This document shows, one piece after another, positions 33,790-45,280 of a stretch of 64,000 bases of DNA. The notes beneath the pieces were generated by a model. It saw nothing but the letters and a program-made list of their open reading frames with translations. It ran no database searches and was not told the DNA's origin. A program made the position numbers and the translations under genes. Within the stretch, counting starts at the first letter, position 1, and each line of letters begins with the position of its first letter. Origin of the DNA: Ascaphus truei (lineage: Eukaryota; Chordata; Amphibia; Anura; Ascaphidae); contig CM071568.1 in NCBI GenBank assembly GCA_036426205.1, forward strand, positions 119,108,245 to 119,172,244, written 5' to 3'.

Positions 33790-34115
33790 CGTCAAATGTT
33801 TACAGGTAAATAAGAATTTTAATCAGTTAGTGTTAGGACCCGCAATATTATGGTCATGTCTTGAAGTGGCTCGCAGGCTTATAAGTCTTTGGCCAAAGGG
33901 TTAAACTAAATGACCCTACATATAGGTATTTCACTGTGTATTTTTGTCATATTGGAAGTAGCTCTGGGCTCCTTTTGTGTTTTGTTTTTTTGTAGTATAC
34001 AGTGCCATGCTCAGTAGCACTCCTTTTGACACATAAACATATATATATTTTGTGGTAATTTTTGGGGTTTATATGAGCTTACTGGGTATCTGTATGCTGC
34101 TTCCCTAACTCATAA
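33790..34115 (-). repeat. TTTGGCCAAAG-family repeat, copy 3
   Basis: Carries CTTTGGCCAAAGGGTTAAAC (33881-33905), ATATTGGAAGTAGCTCTGGG and AGCACTCCTTTTGACACATA, all shared with the copy at 50190-50459. Confidence 0.65.
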
Positions 34116-36215
34116 TGTAATGAGAAAATTTGGTCCAATTTACTCAATAAGGTGATTTCTGATACTCAGAATGTGTGTCCAGGTCAGGTTGCAGAATTGG
34201 TCAAAGGTATAGCACAGAGCTACAGATGTAGAAAGACTTACAGTAATGTCTTCTATGCCTTGGCAACTCGCGGTTGCATATTGTACATCATTACTGTTTT
34301 GACCAATAAGGACGAGCTGTAAATAACCAATTTCCAACACAGATGTATTTCTAACTCTGCACTAACAAATGTACTATTCAAAGAGGAGAATATGGAGCAG
34401 ATAACTACTGTATAAAGATACAGTACATTGGCCTTTGTTCTGTAAAGTGTGAAAAACATAACTCCAGCGCTATGTCCCTTTAGACTTAAATAGGTTTTTT
34501 CTTGCTATAGCACTGGATCAGCGCCCCAAGTCCCCTTCCCTATTCTACTGTGGTCCATTAAAAATGGGTATATATGTACTGTATATTTTTGTATGTACTG
34601 AATAGTGTATATTTTTGTATTTCTATAGCACCAACCGATATTCAATGCTTTATGGTTTTTACAAACATTACAATACAGGGAATACAATAATACAGATGGA
34701 ATATGTGTGCTATATTGCTAAATATAACATTGCTAATAATTTAACTAAATCAGGCTTGGAATATATATGTATGCCAGCATTTAGCAAACTTTCACCAAGC
34801 AGTAAGTGAAATGGTAGCAAATGAAAATACAGATGTAGCTAACTTACTGTGTCCAGTGCTGCTGCCACCCACTGTCACACAAGTATGGTGGTCATGACAC
34901 CGGAAGATTAATGCTGTGGCGAGTCCAAAGGACCCCCACAGAACAATTTCAGCTTCTTTGACTGTAGCACTGTGGACAGTGAATCGCTTTACTTCTGTAT
35001 ATAAAAGGTCATGTTGGGTGTACAGTGTGTTGGTGTATCAGAAGAAGAAGAAGGATGATGTAATACAGAGAAAAATAGAGACAGTGTGACTGTTAGTGGT
35101 GTGAATAAATAGTGTTAATGAGGAATGTTTTTATTGCGTGTGCTATTGAGTATTTGAAAGTGCAGTGATTGCTAGTATGTTAGTGAGTAAGTTTGAGTGT
35201 TCATTTGAATGTATTAATATTATTGTGCGAATGAATATCAGTGAGATTATGGCTGAGAGTCATCAAAACGCCATCTGTGCTATGGCGGCAAAATTGTCAA
35301 TACCGGCCATTAACGTCAATGGCAGAGATTGCTAATTAAGGGCTGAGTGAGTGTGTGAGGAAAAGAAATGCAAAAATATTTTAAAAGAAATAAATAAGGT
35401 GTTTTTTAGTAGTTAGTTGTGCAAGCTCTTGTTGAACTCAGTAGTTCGTTTTAGTTACAATAGTTGTTACTTTTTTGTTAGCAACTAGAAGTTACTAGTT
35501 AGTTAGCTACAGTAGATAGTTATATGTAGTTACTTGAGTAAATTATTCAGCTAAATTAAGTTAATCATGTTTGTCATAATTATATTAGTTTTGGTGTGAT
35601 ATACTAAACGTTTTCTAGTTGTATAAGGTTTTTTTTTATATTTTATCAGTTTTAGTGTAATTACTGTAGATTATTATTTTATTTAATAGATTTTTTTTTA
35701 CTATGCAGAAGAGGAGAAATGTGAGGAGAGAGAAGGAGAATACTGAGAGATAGGTTGACCGTGCTCCAGTTTAAAATTAGGCCAGCCGAGGAGGCTCAAA
35801 AATTGCAATGAAATGCATATATGTTGTTAAATTGATCATATCTTTGCTAAAAAAGGACCAATTTAGCAAAAGAAGTTTAAAAATGTTGATGAAAATTTTG
35901 CATATCTCTGTTACAGTGCAGGTGCCCGTTGGACATTGAGAAAGAGTGAGTTCCAGAGGTAGGATGCAACATGTGAGAAAGGTTATATGTGTGAGATAGC
36001 TGTAGTACTGTAGGGGCACAGCAAAAAATGAAAGTTGAAATTTAAGAAGGGGCCGAAAAGTGGGGAAACTTTAAAATGTATAGTAGAAGAAGAATTGTGC
36101 AGTAAATGTAGAGTTTAAAAAAGATCCAATAAAAAGGGAGAAAATCAGAACCTGATTGAAGGAATAGTGAGGTTATCCTTGCATCAGCATTTTAATACAT
36201 ATGTAGCAGATAGTA
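34116..36215. other. No gene seen
   Basis: AT-rich. 35400-35560 is rich in AGTTAGTT/ACTAGTTA-like short units. The region 34860-35030 is less AT-rich but not recognisable. Confidence 0.4.
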
Positions 36216-36221
36216 TTGCGT

Positions 36222-36510
36222 TAGCAATAACTTCTCTCACCCCCTCCTCATCTCTCTTACCCCCTCCTAATACGCTCTCTCACCCCCTCCTATCCCCTAT
36301 ATCATCCTCCTTGTCCTCTCTCTCACCCTCCCGCCTCCTCATTCTTACTCACACACATCTCCCTTCATCCTCTCACACCCTCCCAACTCATCACCTCACT
36401 CCCCCTCATTCTCCCTCCTCATTCACTCATCCTCCCTCCTCATTCTCTCACCCTCCCTCCTCATTGTGTCACCCTCAGTCCTCATTCTCTCATCCTCCCT
36501 CCTCATCTCA
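36222..36510. repeat. Polypyrimidine minisatellite (CTCACCCCCTCCT-like)
   Basis: About 290 bp of irregular C/T-rich units. Open frames across it are compositional artefacts. A similar tract lies at 48270-48640. Confidence 0.85.
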
Positions 36511-36789
36511 CTTAAATGAAAATGCCTACTTTGCTTCCAGGTTGGCTGCGGTCTTGAGGTGGAACAGGAGAGGACCTGTGCTGGAGTAGTGGTAGACAAC
36601 AGAAGTCAATGGGTTTGACCACTGGGCGTGCTTCTCCACGGCCATCTTCTTCCTCCCCTCCTGCTGTCTTTCTCTGTTTCAGCCACCACTCTCCTCCACC
36701 CTGCTCCATTCACACTACCATTCTCCTCCACTGCTGCCCATCTCTGTTTCCACTGCCCTGCTCCACTACCACCACACTACTCCAGGAAG

Positions 36790-37440
36790 CAAACATACCA
36801 GAAGACAGGGAAGAGTTGAAGATGTGAATGACTACAGGAATTGGGTGAGAGTTTGGTGGAGATGGGAAAGATTGGGATTAAACTGTCAGGAAGTAGATAG
36901 AGAGAAGAGTTACTGACCTGCACTGTTATAGGGAAGAAAGCACATAGAGTACATAAAGGGGGATTCAGCAGAATAAGTGTAGATAAAATCTAAGAGAGGA
37001 TCTATCATCTGAGAGAGTACACTTTGTCTTTGAATGAATTAACACAGGTTTGTTTAGCGATGGAGTGTTAGAGACAGTTATTAGACGATTTGAGTAAATA
37101 ATGTTTCAGGAGAGAATTAAAAACACGTGAGTGTTGGTAAATGAAGAGAAATAACGTTGCTTGTCTAGAAATAGTTCTGTAGTGGAGGATATCAGAAAGA
37201 GTACAACACCGTAGATACTCAGAGGATCGAGTGCAGGAGCATTGAAAACATGTCTGAGTATTGTGCCTGGGTTGAGGGTTAGAGCAGCACAAGTGCCATA
37301 GAGGAAGGGGAGCATGCTGATCAGGCTGTTGTAATTGATAGAGTTGTAGGAGATGATTAGACTGTCAGAGTCCAAGGAAGACAGAGAAGAGAGTTTGAAG
37401 CTCAGGCAGGATTTCAGATCTTGATGTTTCATGGAGGATA
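36790..37440 (-). pseudogene. Possible decayed L2-like LINE fragment
   Basis: On the minus strand near 36820-36790 a stretch corresponds to the IFNSSLCSGTFPSSF block of the L2-like LINE at 57176-58438. Matching DNA (AACATACCAGAAGACAGGGA with AGAGTTGAAGATG) supports this. Further upstream to 37440 resemblance is weak. This is a low-confidence call based on one block and its position. Confidence 0.35.
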
Positions 37441-38165
37441 GAGAAAGTCTAACATAGTGACAGTTTCTTGTTTCTCTCTCCTACAACAATGAGACATGTT
37501 TGAACATTTTCCACTATTACTAAAAGCTTAAATTGCCATTTTGTGTCGTGGGATTTTTTTTTTTTTTTAAATGGCCAAATATTTGCAAGCTTTCTGTATG
37601 GGTGACATACAGTAGTATTGGACAATTAATCTGAACATATAATTTGGACATCAAGTACAGTAAATCAAAAGTAACAATATTCCTTATAGTGTTTTAGAGA
37701 TTAAGTGGTGTGTTTTCGATTACAGAAATGCGAGGGTGTGAGGTTTATTTTTTGGGGGAACTCACAAAAGCATTTGATTTATCATTGAGCCTTTCAGGAC
37801 CGCTTTAGAGTTTCTATATAAAGTATTTTTTTCTGTGAAGTTTTGTATTTTGTTGCACCTGTGCTTTTAATATAACTCATAGCCACATACTTATTTGTCT
37901 AATTGATATAAGAATATATTATTTTTTTCATTTGTTTTGCATATCTTGACTAAAAATCCAGAAAAAAAAACAAATAAAAGGTACCATACTGCACATAAAA
38001 AGCAATGCATATATTAAGAAGTAATAGGTGTCATAAAGGATGCTTGCTGACAAAAATGAACGGGAAGTGGAAAATACTGTCGATACCACGGATGAGGTTA
38101 ATAGACATGAGTATGGGAAAATACTGTACTTATGTAAATATTGGATAATACATATATAAGAATAA
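37441..38165. other. No gene seen
   Basis: AT-rich sequence without recognisable structure. Confidence 0.4.
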
Positions 38166-38169
38166 TGGG

Positions 38170-38405
38170 CTAAAGGAGTAGCTCAGTAATAATGTTACTG
38201 CTTTTAAAAACAGTGAACCCAGTTTAAATCCCTGTATCAGCTCTCCTTGGCTCATATCCACAAAAGCGTGCTAAGTTTTAGCATGCCTTTATTCCCATTC
38301 ATTTGAATGGGAGTAAAAGCGTGTTAAAGTTTAGTACCCTTTTTTAATCTGGGTCTTTATATCCTTGTGCTTAGGCATCAAAATTAGCTTGTAAGCTCTA
38401 CAGTA
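38170..38405 (+). mobile_element. tRNA-derived SINE
   Basis: The 5' part has a tRNA-like A box (GGAGTAGCTCAGTAATA near 38175) and B box (AGTTTAAATCCCT at 38221-38233), the internal pol III promoter of tRNA-derived SINEs. It lacks a proper cloverleaf. A central palindrome (CCCATTCATTTGAATGGG, about 38295-38312) follows, then a tail including TTAGCTTGTAAGCTCTACAG, typical of vertebrate SINE 3' regions. Boundaries are approximate. Confidence 0.65.
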
Positions 38406-39015
38406 GAGTGACTCATTGACCGGCTGTCATCAAACTCGGTTAAAACGAAGTTGTATGACATTATGAATTTTGCCAATCAAGCCATAATGTCCTTTAAAGA
38501 GAGGAAATCTCTTGGTACATCAAAGCAACTTGATTGGTTGATGTACCATGTACCCAGTGACACATCTTCTGTGATTGCCAAGATGTTTATTAAATTATTG
38601 GGCGTTCGCAGAAGACCTAGTCTACAATGAGGCCATATAAAGTGGTGAAGAATACAGATGAAGAGACAAGGTGGCTTTTAAGAAGAAAAGAAGAAAAATA
38701 AGTAAAACTCACCAAAGAAGATTCTTCAATCAATAAAAGGATCAAGGGCTTTGTGTCAAGTTGCAAATCCCATGCCAAGACCACAGATGGCCTTAGATAA
38801 TTTTATTTGGCCTTTGTTTTTTATTTAGGCCATCGAACATTTAATTGCTTATAATGGCTTTTTTTTAATAGTTGGGCTTTGGCAATTTATTGTATTGGTT
38901 CCGGGGGGCTTCCGCTATGAAGATGAGAATGGCATTCATTCCTGATGGGGTAAGTTACCCCAGTTCTATTACAGATCATCATTGATTGCCAATGTAGATA
39001 TTTAGGCCCTTCCCT
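38406..39015. other. No gene seen
   Basis: AT-rich sequence; no coding recognised. Confidence 0.4.
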
Positions 39016-39019
39016 AAGT

Positions 39020-39690
39020 CTTCTGGTCAGAAAGCATATCGCACAGCAGATGCTAATGCCAATTATAGACTATGGGGACATAGTACATGGAACAGGCGGC
39101 AAAAAAACTCACCTTAAGAAACTTGATACCTTCTACAATTCAATATGCCATTTTGTCCTCTAATGTAACTACAACACACATCACTGTGAAATTCTCAAGG
39201 AACAAGATTGGTCATCAATTGAGTCTAGGAGAAAAATTAATCTTTCCTGACTTGCCTTCAAATACTTTCTGGGCAAGCTACCCATCTATCTGAAGAAGCA
39301 CTTCACCCCTACCACATGCAGCACTTATCACCTGAGATCTGACTCCAAAAGATTGTTCATGGTCCCAAGGTTCAACAAAGAATCCAGCTCCTCCTGCTCT
39401 TACCGTGCACCTCACAACTGGAACAATCTACAGGAGACTCTGAAAGCCGCCACCATTCTGAGTTCTTTCAAAACTAAAGCTGTCTCACATTTTAATCTGG
39501 TCTGTAACTGTTACATACACTATAACATATATTATCTCTTACTGTGCATGCAATGTCTTGTATATAACGTACTGTATAACCAACCTATGTATTTGTCATC
39601 ATAACTCTGTGCCCAGGACATACCTGAAAACGAGGGGTAACTCTCAATGTATTACTTCCTGGTAAAACATTTTATAAATAAATAAATATT
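39020..39690 (+). mobile_element. L2/CR1-type LINE 3' fragment (RT end and 3' UTR)
   Basis: Broken frames match the C-terminus of L2/CR1-type LINE proteins: PIIDYGDIVH near 39060, HLKKLDTFYNSICHFVL near 39105-39155, then RFNKESSSSCSYRAPHNWNN (39375-39430) followed by FKTKAVSHF. These equal the family's order of DYCN-type block, LxxLQxxQNxAxR, and the final APxxWNxLPxxLR. The 3' UTR ends ACTTCCTGGTAAAACATTTT plus (ATAA)n. The same UTR occurs alone at 16606-16833 and 27657-27808. Confidence 0.8.
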
Positions 39691-39829
39691 GAGAGGGCGT
39701 AGGTAGCCACAGTGATAATCAATGGGTTTATGTTTTAAATGTATTTATTTATCATGTAATTTTCTTAAAGTTATTATTTGTAATGTTTTTTTTAATACAT
39801 GTAGTTTGAATGGCCAAAAGTCCCAATAG

Positions 39830-40065
39830 CCAGATGTGGCTAATGATGTTATTGTCCATTAGTTACAGGGGGAGGGTAGTTTTGTTGGGTGTGGTGGTTA
39901 GGGGGATGGGTGGGTTTGTTTCCCCAGGAAGGTTGGTTAGGCTCCAGGTGGGTTTGGATGTGGTAGGGGTTAACCTCTTGTTTGCCTTAGCAGTTAGAAA
40001 AGCATTGCATGGCAATTTTTACTAGTCACCAAGGTAGTTAAGGGAGGTAGTTAGTGTAGTTTAAT
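39830..40065 (-). repeat. Dispersed repeat, relative of 26771-27420
   Basis: On the minus strand: TAACTGCTAAGGCAAACAAG, then GGTTAACCCCTACC and TTCCTGGGGAAACAAACC. The same motif order occurs in 26771-27420 on the plus strand. Confidence 0.45.
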
Positions 40066-40489
40066 GTCAATATTAACCCTTTTGAAGTCCTTAGTGGTCA
40101 GCTGGTTAGAAGTCCTGGCAAAAGAAGGGTGGCAAGATACCTGAAGACCAGCCATACTGGTCGAAGGTAAAAGGGACCTGGAAATTGTCTGAGTCCTGGT
40201 CAATGTCTCGTGGGTCTACAATACCTGGACCCGACACTAAAGTGATTTGCACCATGTGAGGTATAGAGGCTGGCATGGGTCTATGGGCCCGCATGTCGTC
40301 CAGTGACTGGGAGAGAAACGCAGGGGTTGGGACATCTGAGCACACCAGAGGTTGGTAGTCCTTTTGGGGCACATTCTGGCTAGCCCTGCATTGCATGGAC
40401 GAAATGAACGCAGTCCGTTCAACTTAAAGGACAGCAGTACTCACCGGAGCAGGGATCGGGGGCTTCCCATCTGCCCAAGTTGTCGCTAG

Positions 40490-41315
40490 CAATTAATCAT
40501 CACTTCCGGCAAGTCGATCGGGGTCCTGGAGAATGTCCACATCCTGCACCAGGTGGGCATCGACATCCTGACGCTGCGTAGAGGTGGGATATTTATCTTT
40601 GTCTGATTCCGCCACGTGGTCATCGGCACCAGAAGGCACCTCCATTGGTACTGGAGAATCACTGGATAGCCCTCTGAACACCTCCACGAAAGGTAGGTTC
40701 ATCCACCTCTCAGGACTCACGGTCGCTGATAATGGGCTTCGCTGCTGTGCAGAGTCGTTGGCACCATTCGGTCCGTCTATAGTCTCGGTCAGTATAGTCG
40801 GCAGCGTCCAAAACACCACTAAAGATCGACGGCTACTGGTGGAAGAAGAGAGTAGGGATACATCCGCAGGGAAAAGGCACCAGATAATTTCCGCGTCCAC
40901 ATCGGCAATAGGCAAGGCTTCTCTGGGCTCCTGCGCCTCTGGGAACATCGGTGCCTCATCACCCAGGCAGTCACCTTATCCGGCATCTCATGGGCTGGTT
41001 CTGGTTCACCGACTGTCTCTGATTCCTCTGTGGGGATTGGGTCTGGTACCGTCTCAGGCTGCTCGATAGTTATCGGGATACTCTGATCCCCTTGGGCCTT
41101 ATCTTGGGCGCACGGGCCCTCCGAAGCCTCCATACTTGAAGCAGATTGTTGCTGGGTAGCAGCAAGGTCGACCACCAGGTATTGGGGTCGGTCGCATCTT
41201 TCTCTGTGAATTCCGTAGGCCGCCGCAGCGTGGGTTTAAGGAAACGTGCTCTGCAGCGGGCACACTGGGCTACCCAGGCTCGTTCACCACCTGGGAAGTC
41301 GCATATAGAACAGAG
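40490..41315 (-). pseudogene. Unidentified LTR-element frame, downstream part with CxxC motifs
   Basis: A minus-strand coding-like stretch, GC-richer than its surroundings, split over two overlapping frames (41175-40819 and 40948-40493), so at least one frameshift exists. Just upstream, near 41310-41235, a frame reads CDFPGGERAWVAQCARCRAR. The following region is acidic and rich in P, E, S and T (PETVPDPIPTEESETVGEPE). The end is TAA at about 40490. It is separated from 44231-45280 only by the PLE palindrome and its target duplication, so both halves once formed one sequence. Gag or an accessory protein is possible, but I do not recognise it. Confidence 0.4.
41301..41315. repeat. 15-bp target-site duplication, left copy
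   Basis: GCATATAGAACAGAG here and GCATATGGAACAGAG at 44216-44230 flank the PLE palindrome and differ at one base. Confidence 0.8.
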
Positions 41316-41695
41316 ATGAAGAGTTGATCGTCGGGAAGCGCAGACATGTGGAAACAGAAAAAAAATCCTGATGGTGAAATATTGTTATAATAAAGTGAAT
41401 ACGTTTGTTCTAGAATCGATGTGCAGAATACTCATAAATGTGAGAAGAGATATGTACGCATAATGGTATCTTTGGATGATGATCCGCCAGTTGCGGTGTA
41501 GATGGGTAGATTCATAGTGGTAAAAGATTGTAACAATCATTTAGATCTCACAAATAGGATCTCGGCAGCAGGATCAGAAGTCTCTCTGCTTCCCCTGTGG
41601 AATGGCGTGCATCTCACGGATGTGTGTCAGCAAAACCGGAAATGACGTCATCCAACTTCAGAGGTTCCGGTCTGCCGTGGGTTTGGTAGATCAGC

Positions 41696-41739
41696 ATCAC
41701 TCTACGCGTTTCACCGTCCTTGGTTTCATCAGGAGTGAC
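41696..41739 (-). ncRNA. Hammerhead-like ribozyme motif, left arm
   Basis: Minus-strand mirror of the motif at 43529-43572: stem I GTCACTC/GAGTGA, CTGATGA, one extra A, stem II ACC/GGT, GAAA, then CGCGTA. The loop of stem II differs by one base from the right-arm copy (C for T). The core is intact. Confidence 0.6.
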
Positions 41740-42701
41740 TCTGACTGGATTTTGGGAACATATACTCTAACCTTAAATCTCATAGGTTAAAAACTAATTA
41801 GGTGGTGGTGAGTATACTAATACAATGAGTGAGATAATTGGCAAAAAGCCGATCATGAGTTTAGATAATCTCTACATCAACACATATGTAGAGCTCAAAT
41901 ATAAACAGTTGAATTTTATTAAAAGCATAGTATCATGTTTAAAGTGATATGATACAGTATATTTAAAAAAAATGATTAAATAATATAATATCAAGAAGCG
42001 AAAATATCTGGAAGGTATATACCTATTCTAACAAAAATTCTAGCTAGTACACATAGTAATATATCTTGGGCAACATCTAGGAGAAGGACAAGAAAAATAT
42101 ATATGTGAGGTTACACAATCAACAGGAAGCATTACAGGAACGGCTTAATATCAAATTCTAAATTTAAGCCGGAGGGGGAAATAGTTTGGAGTTCGTACAT
42201 CCAAAATGATTCTCTCTTAATTAGAGCTACATTTCTATTGCCCCCTATCCAGTAAGGCATAACCTGTTCAATCGCCTTGAATGTAAGACCTCTAGGATGT
42301 ACGAACTCCAAACTATTTCCCCCTCCGGCTTAAATTTAGAATTTGATATTAAGCCATTCCTATAATGCTTCCTGTTGATTGTGTAACCTTACATATATAT
42401 TTTTCTTGTCCTTCTCCTAGATGTTGCCCAAGAAATATTACTATGTGTACTAGCTAGAATTTATGTTAGAATAGGTATATACCTTCCAGATATTTTCGCT
42501 TATTGATATTATATTATTTAATCTTTTTTTAAATTTACTGTATCATATCACTTTAAACATGATACTATGCTTTTAATAAAATTCAACTGTTTATATTTGA
42601 GCTCTACATATGTGTTGATGTAGAGATTATCTAAACTCATGATCGGCTTATGGCCAATTGTCTCACTCATGGTATTAGTATATTCACCACCACCTAATTA
42701 G

Positions 42702-43467
42702 TGTCAGGAATCGGCGTTCTCCTCGCTCCCCTCACAGAGCACTCCCTCCCCGCAGTGAGCCCCTGGACACACAAAACAATCCTGCCTTACCGGCCTCCAC
42801 GGCTCCTCGCCCCTGCCGCCGTCGCGGGATCACTCCCCTCAGCGATTCCTCTGCTCGGCGCCGGGCGCGCCTAAGCCCTCCTGCACGCACACCTGCACCA
42901 TCCACTGGCTCGGTTCACACGCATACACGAGTTATGGAGCACGCTCAGTCTGCATACTCTTATTTCCGTCCCCCGGACTTCAGGCTCCGCCCCCGCACAC
43001 TGCACGGGCATACTCAGGTTACTACAAGACTCACCTGGCCTGTTATGCCTGCACCAATCTGCAGTGTCTCCCTGTAGCTCTTCCTGTCCCGCCTCCGTTC
43101 CTAATTGGACCTTCCTGCTTTATCTAGCTCCTCTCTGCTCTCAGTCTTTGCTCGACATAGTCTCTGTATGGAAGTACTTCTGGATTCTCTCAGTGTTTTC
43201 ACAGGTTCTGACGCTCACTCTGGTAACCCCTTGAACACGGCTTGGACTATGACCTATCTCCACTCTCCACTCCCTGACTTCGGCAAGGCATCATTCACTC
43301 TACCTCTACAACCGGTACCGGCAAGTATTGTCTACCTTACTACACCTGGCCTGGCAAAGCTTCATACCACACTCCGGACACGCTCCCTTTGCTGCGGGTG
43401 CGTGTATTACCACTTCCCCCTTCAGCTCAGGAGATGGGTCTGGTATGCGGGCAGCACCGGCGTAACA
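42702..43467 (+). mobile_element. Solo LTR with perfect 5-bp target duplication
   Basis: 766 bp starting TGTCAGGAATCGGCG and ending CACCGGCGTAACA, flanked by ATTAG at 42697-42701 and 43468-43472. The left arm of the surrounding palindrome has the uninterrupted CTAATTAG, a true empty site. The LTR is GC-rich and relates to the one at 24326-25061. The 124-codon frame at 43105-43479 within it has no known domain and runs across the LTR end, so it is probably not a gene. Confidence 0.9.
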
Positions 43468-43528
43468 ATTAGTTTTTAACCTATGAGATTTATGGTTAGA
43501 GTATATAAGTTCTCAAGATCCAGTCAGA

Positions 43529-43572
43529 GTCACTCCTGATGAAACCAAGGATGGTGAAACGCGTAGAGTGAC
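43529..43572 (+). ncRNA. Hammerhead-like ribozyme motif, right arm
   Basis: Stem I GTCACTC (43529-43535) pairs with GAGTGAC (43566-43572), 7 bp. Core CTGATGA is at 43536-43542, followed by one extra A. Stem II is ACC/GGT (43544-43546, 43553-43555), then GAAA (43556-43559). The last A plus CGCGT forms the palindrome ACGCGT, suited to a dimeric stem III, then A65 would be the cleavage residue (GUA triplet). The extra A relative to satellite-RNA hammerheads is the one misfit. Confidence 0.65.
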
Positions 43573-44230
43573 GCTGATCTACCAACCCCATGGCAGACCG
43601 GAACCTCTGAAGTTGGATGACCTCATTTCCGGTTTCGCTGACACGCATCCGTGAGACGCACGCCATTCCACAGGGGAAGCAGAGAGACTTCTGATCCTGC
43701 TGCCGAGATCCTATTTGTGAGATCTAAATGGTTGTTACAATATTTTACCATGTGAGTGCATTGCATTATACTTACTTTTTATAAAATTCGCATACAGTCT
43801 GCGCTATGTTCGGCTCTTTTGTCTAATACTAAGGTTACCAGAGTGTTTATCCGCACTAAGAGTCTACCCATCTACACCGCACCTGGCGGATCATCATCCA
43901 AAGATACCATTATGTGTACATATCTCTTCTCACATTTGTGAGTATTCTGCACATCGATTCTAGAACAAACGTATTCACTTTATTATAACAATATTGCACC
44001 ATCAGGATATTTTTTCTGTTTCCACATGTTTGCGCTTCCCGACGATCAACTCTTCATCCATTTCACACGGGATTGGGAGAGCAATCCCACACTGGGTCAC
44101 AGCAGCATCCATCAAATGTGTTTGTATTTTGTATCACTGCTGATCACTATTGCACTAATTATTTGTTGCACATTGATAATTTGAGCGCCACTATTGATAA
44201 GTGTGTTTTTCACTTGCATATGGAACAGAG

Positions 44231-45280
44231 GCATCGATGGTACCTCTTCCCTTCAATGATTACCGCCAAGAGTCCTCCTGGTAGCCTGTAGTGGTTAACC
44301 TCCATCTCACCAGACATATTTAGTCTTTTCTGTACACACGGGCACAAGAGCAAAGGGTAACTCACTCCTTTCACTCACCAGGATCCAAAGAACTGAGGGT
44401 GCAGTCCGCTGCATCCGATACTTCCATTATTCTCCAAAGTCTTTAGGCATTGGATGTCAGCGTGTCCCCTCCCTCTGGTGGAGATTAGAGGAGGGGTACC
44501 TGATGACGTAGATGGGCGATCCTCTGACAACTGGCTGAGCCAGTCACATCGCTTGGGTGGTGTTCTTGCTTTCACACCAGACCCATGCAGGACTCTGCAA
44601 AAAGTTAATGTACCGCCTGTTTGCTAGTAGCACATGTGCTCTCCAGCATTGGCGGCATTTTAGCTTATGTAACTCACGTGGCTCATTCCTGTGGAAGGGA
44701 ACCTCCATTTTCGGGACAATTCCATCACAGACCACATAGTGACCGCGATTCTGGCAGGAATCCGTTCCTCGTGTTCCTGCCAGCACATAGATTACCAGTC
44801 TATCAAGAGTAGGTTGTACTCCAGGCTAGCAAAGCTCCATCTCTATAAGCTATACATGATTTCAGTCCATTGCAAGCACTCTGTGGTTCCATGATCTGGC
44901 TACTGGCTAGTGGCACTCTGAGCTTCTTCTTCTAAGATACTTACTCCACCCACTTAGCTGCCAGTATCGTGGACCCTCTCCAGAGGTCTCTTGGACTCAG
45001 TTAACCAAAGCAACCCCTTTAGGCATTCTGACTACCCGCCTCAGGGCGTCTTAGAACAGCTATAGCCTTTGTCTCCAAATCATTCACCCGATAGGGCAGT
45101 CTAAGTCATAGTTCCAGGGTGGGGAAAATGTTCCCTGGTTATGGTATACCAGGTCCCGTGGACAATTTACCTACTCTCCTTCATTAGCACTTGTTCTGGA
45201 AGTGTACCTTGTTACTTCCAGCTTTGTTTCCCTGAAAAGCCTGTCCTGTTTGGATAACAGATCTCAGCAGCGCCCCCAAA
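44231..45280 (-). pseudogene. LTR-element internal region, upstream part with CxxC motifs
   Basis: Minus-strand sequence directly inside the LTR at 45281-46042. The frame 44786-44544 (80 residues) contains NRGHYVVCDGIVPK and KLKCRQCWRAHVLL, a C...CxxC arrangement that may bind zinc; a similar CxxC pattern occurs near 41310-41235 beyond the PLE insertion. Between 45260 and 44800 no clear frame exists, as in a leader. Stops and frame changes are frequent. Gag is possible by position but no capsid motif is visible. Confidence 0.35.
45262..45280 (-). other. Probable primer-binding site
   Basis: Immediately inside the LTR the minus strand reads TTTGGGGGCGCTGCTGAGAT. Its position and TGG-containing start suit a tRNA primer-binding site. 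The tRNA is not identified. Confidence 0.5.

Larger units (their letters stand above)
41316..44215. mobile_element. PLE-type palindrome (2.9 kb) with nested solo LTR
   Basis: Left arm 41316-42203 and right arm 42296-44055 (less the LTR at 42702-43467) are inverted copies, with a 92-bp centre. Inner arms pair as CCGGAGGGGGAAATAGTTTG / CAAACTATTTCCCCCTCCGG. Each arm carries one hammerhead-like motif. The flanking 15-bp direct repeat shows it inserted as one unit. No RT is present. Mirror-image termini, variable long target duplications and hammerheads fit PLEs. The right arm has a further insertion-like stretch at 43755-43855, and 44056-44215 has no match in the left arm. Confidence 0.75.

Noticed and set aside
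36167..36589. 140-codon serine/proline-rich frame
   Set aside because: Translation of a polypyrimidine minisatellite.
38170..38240. A genuine tRNA gene
   Set aside because: A and B boxes are present, but arms do not pair and the sequence continues as a SINE.
43105..43479. 124-codon plus frame
   Set aside because: It lies in the solo LTR and runs past its end into the target; no domain.
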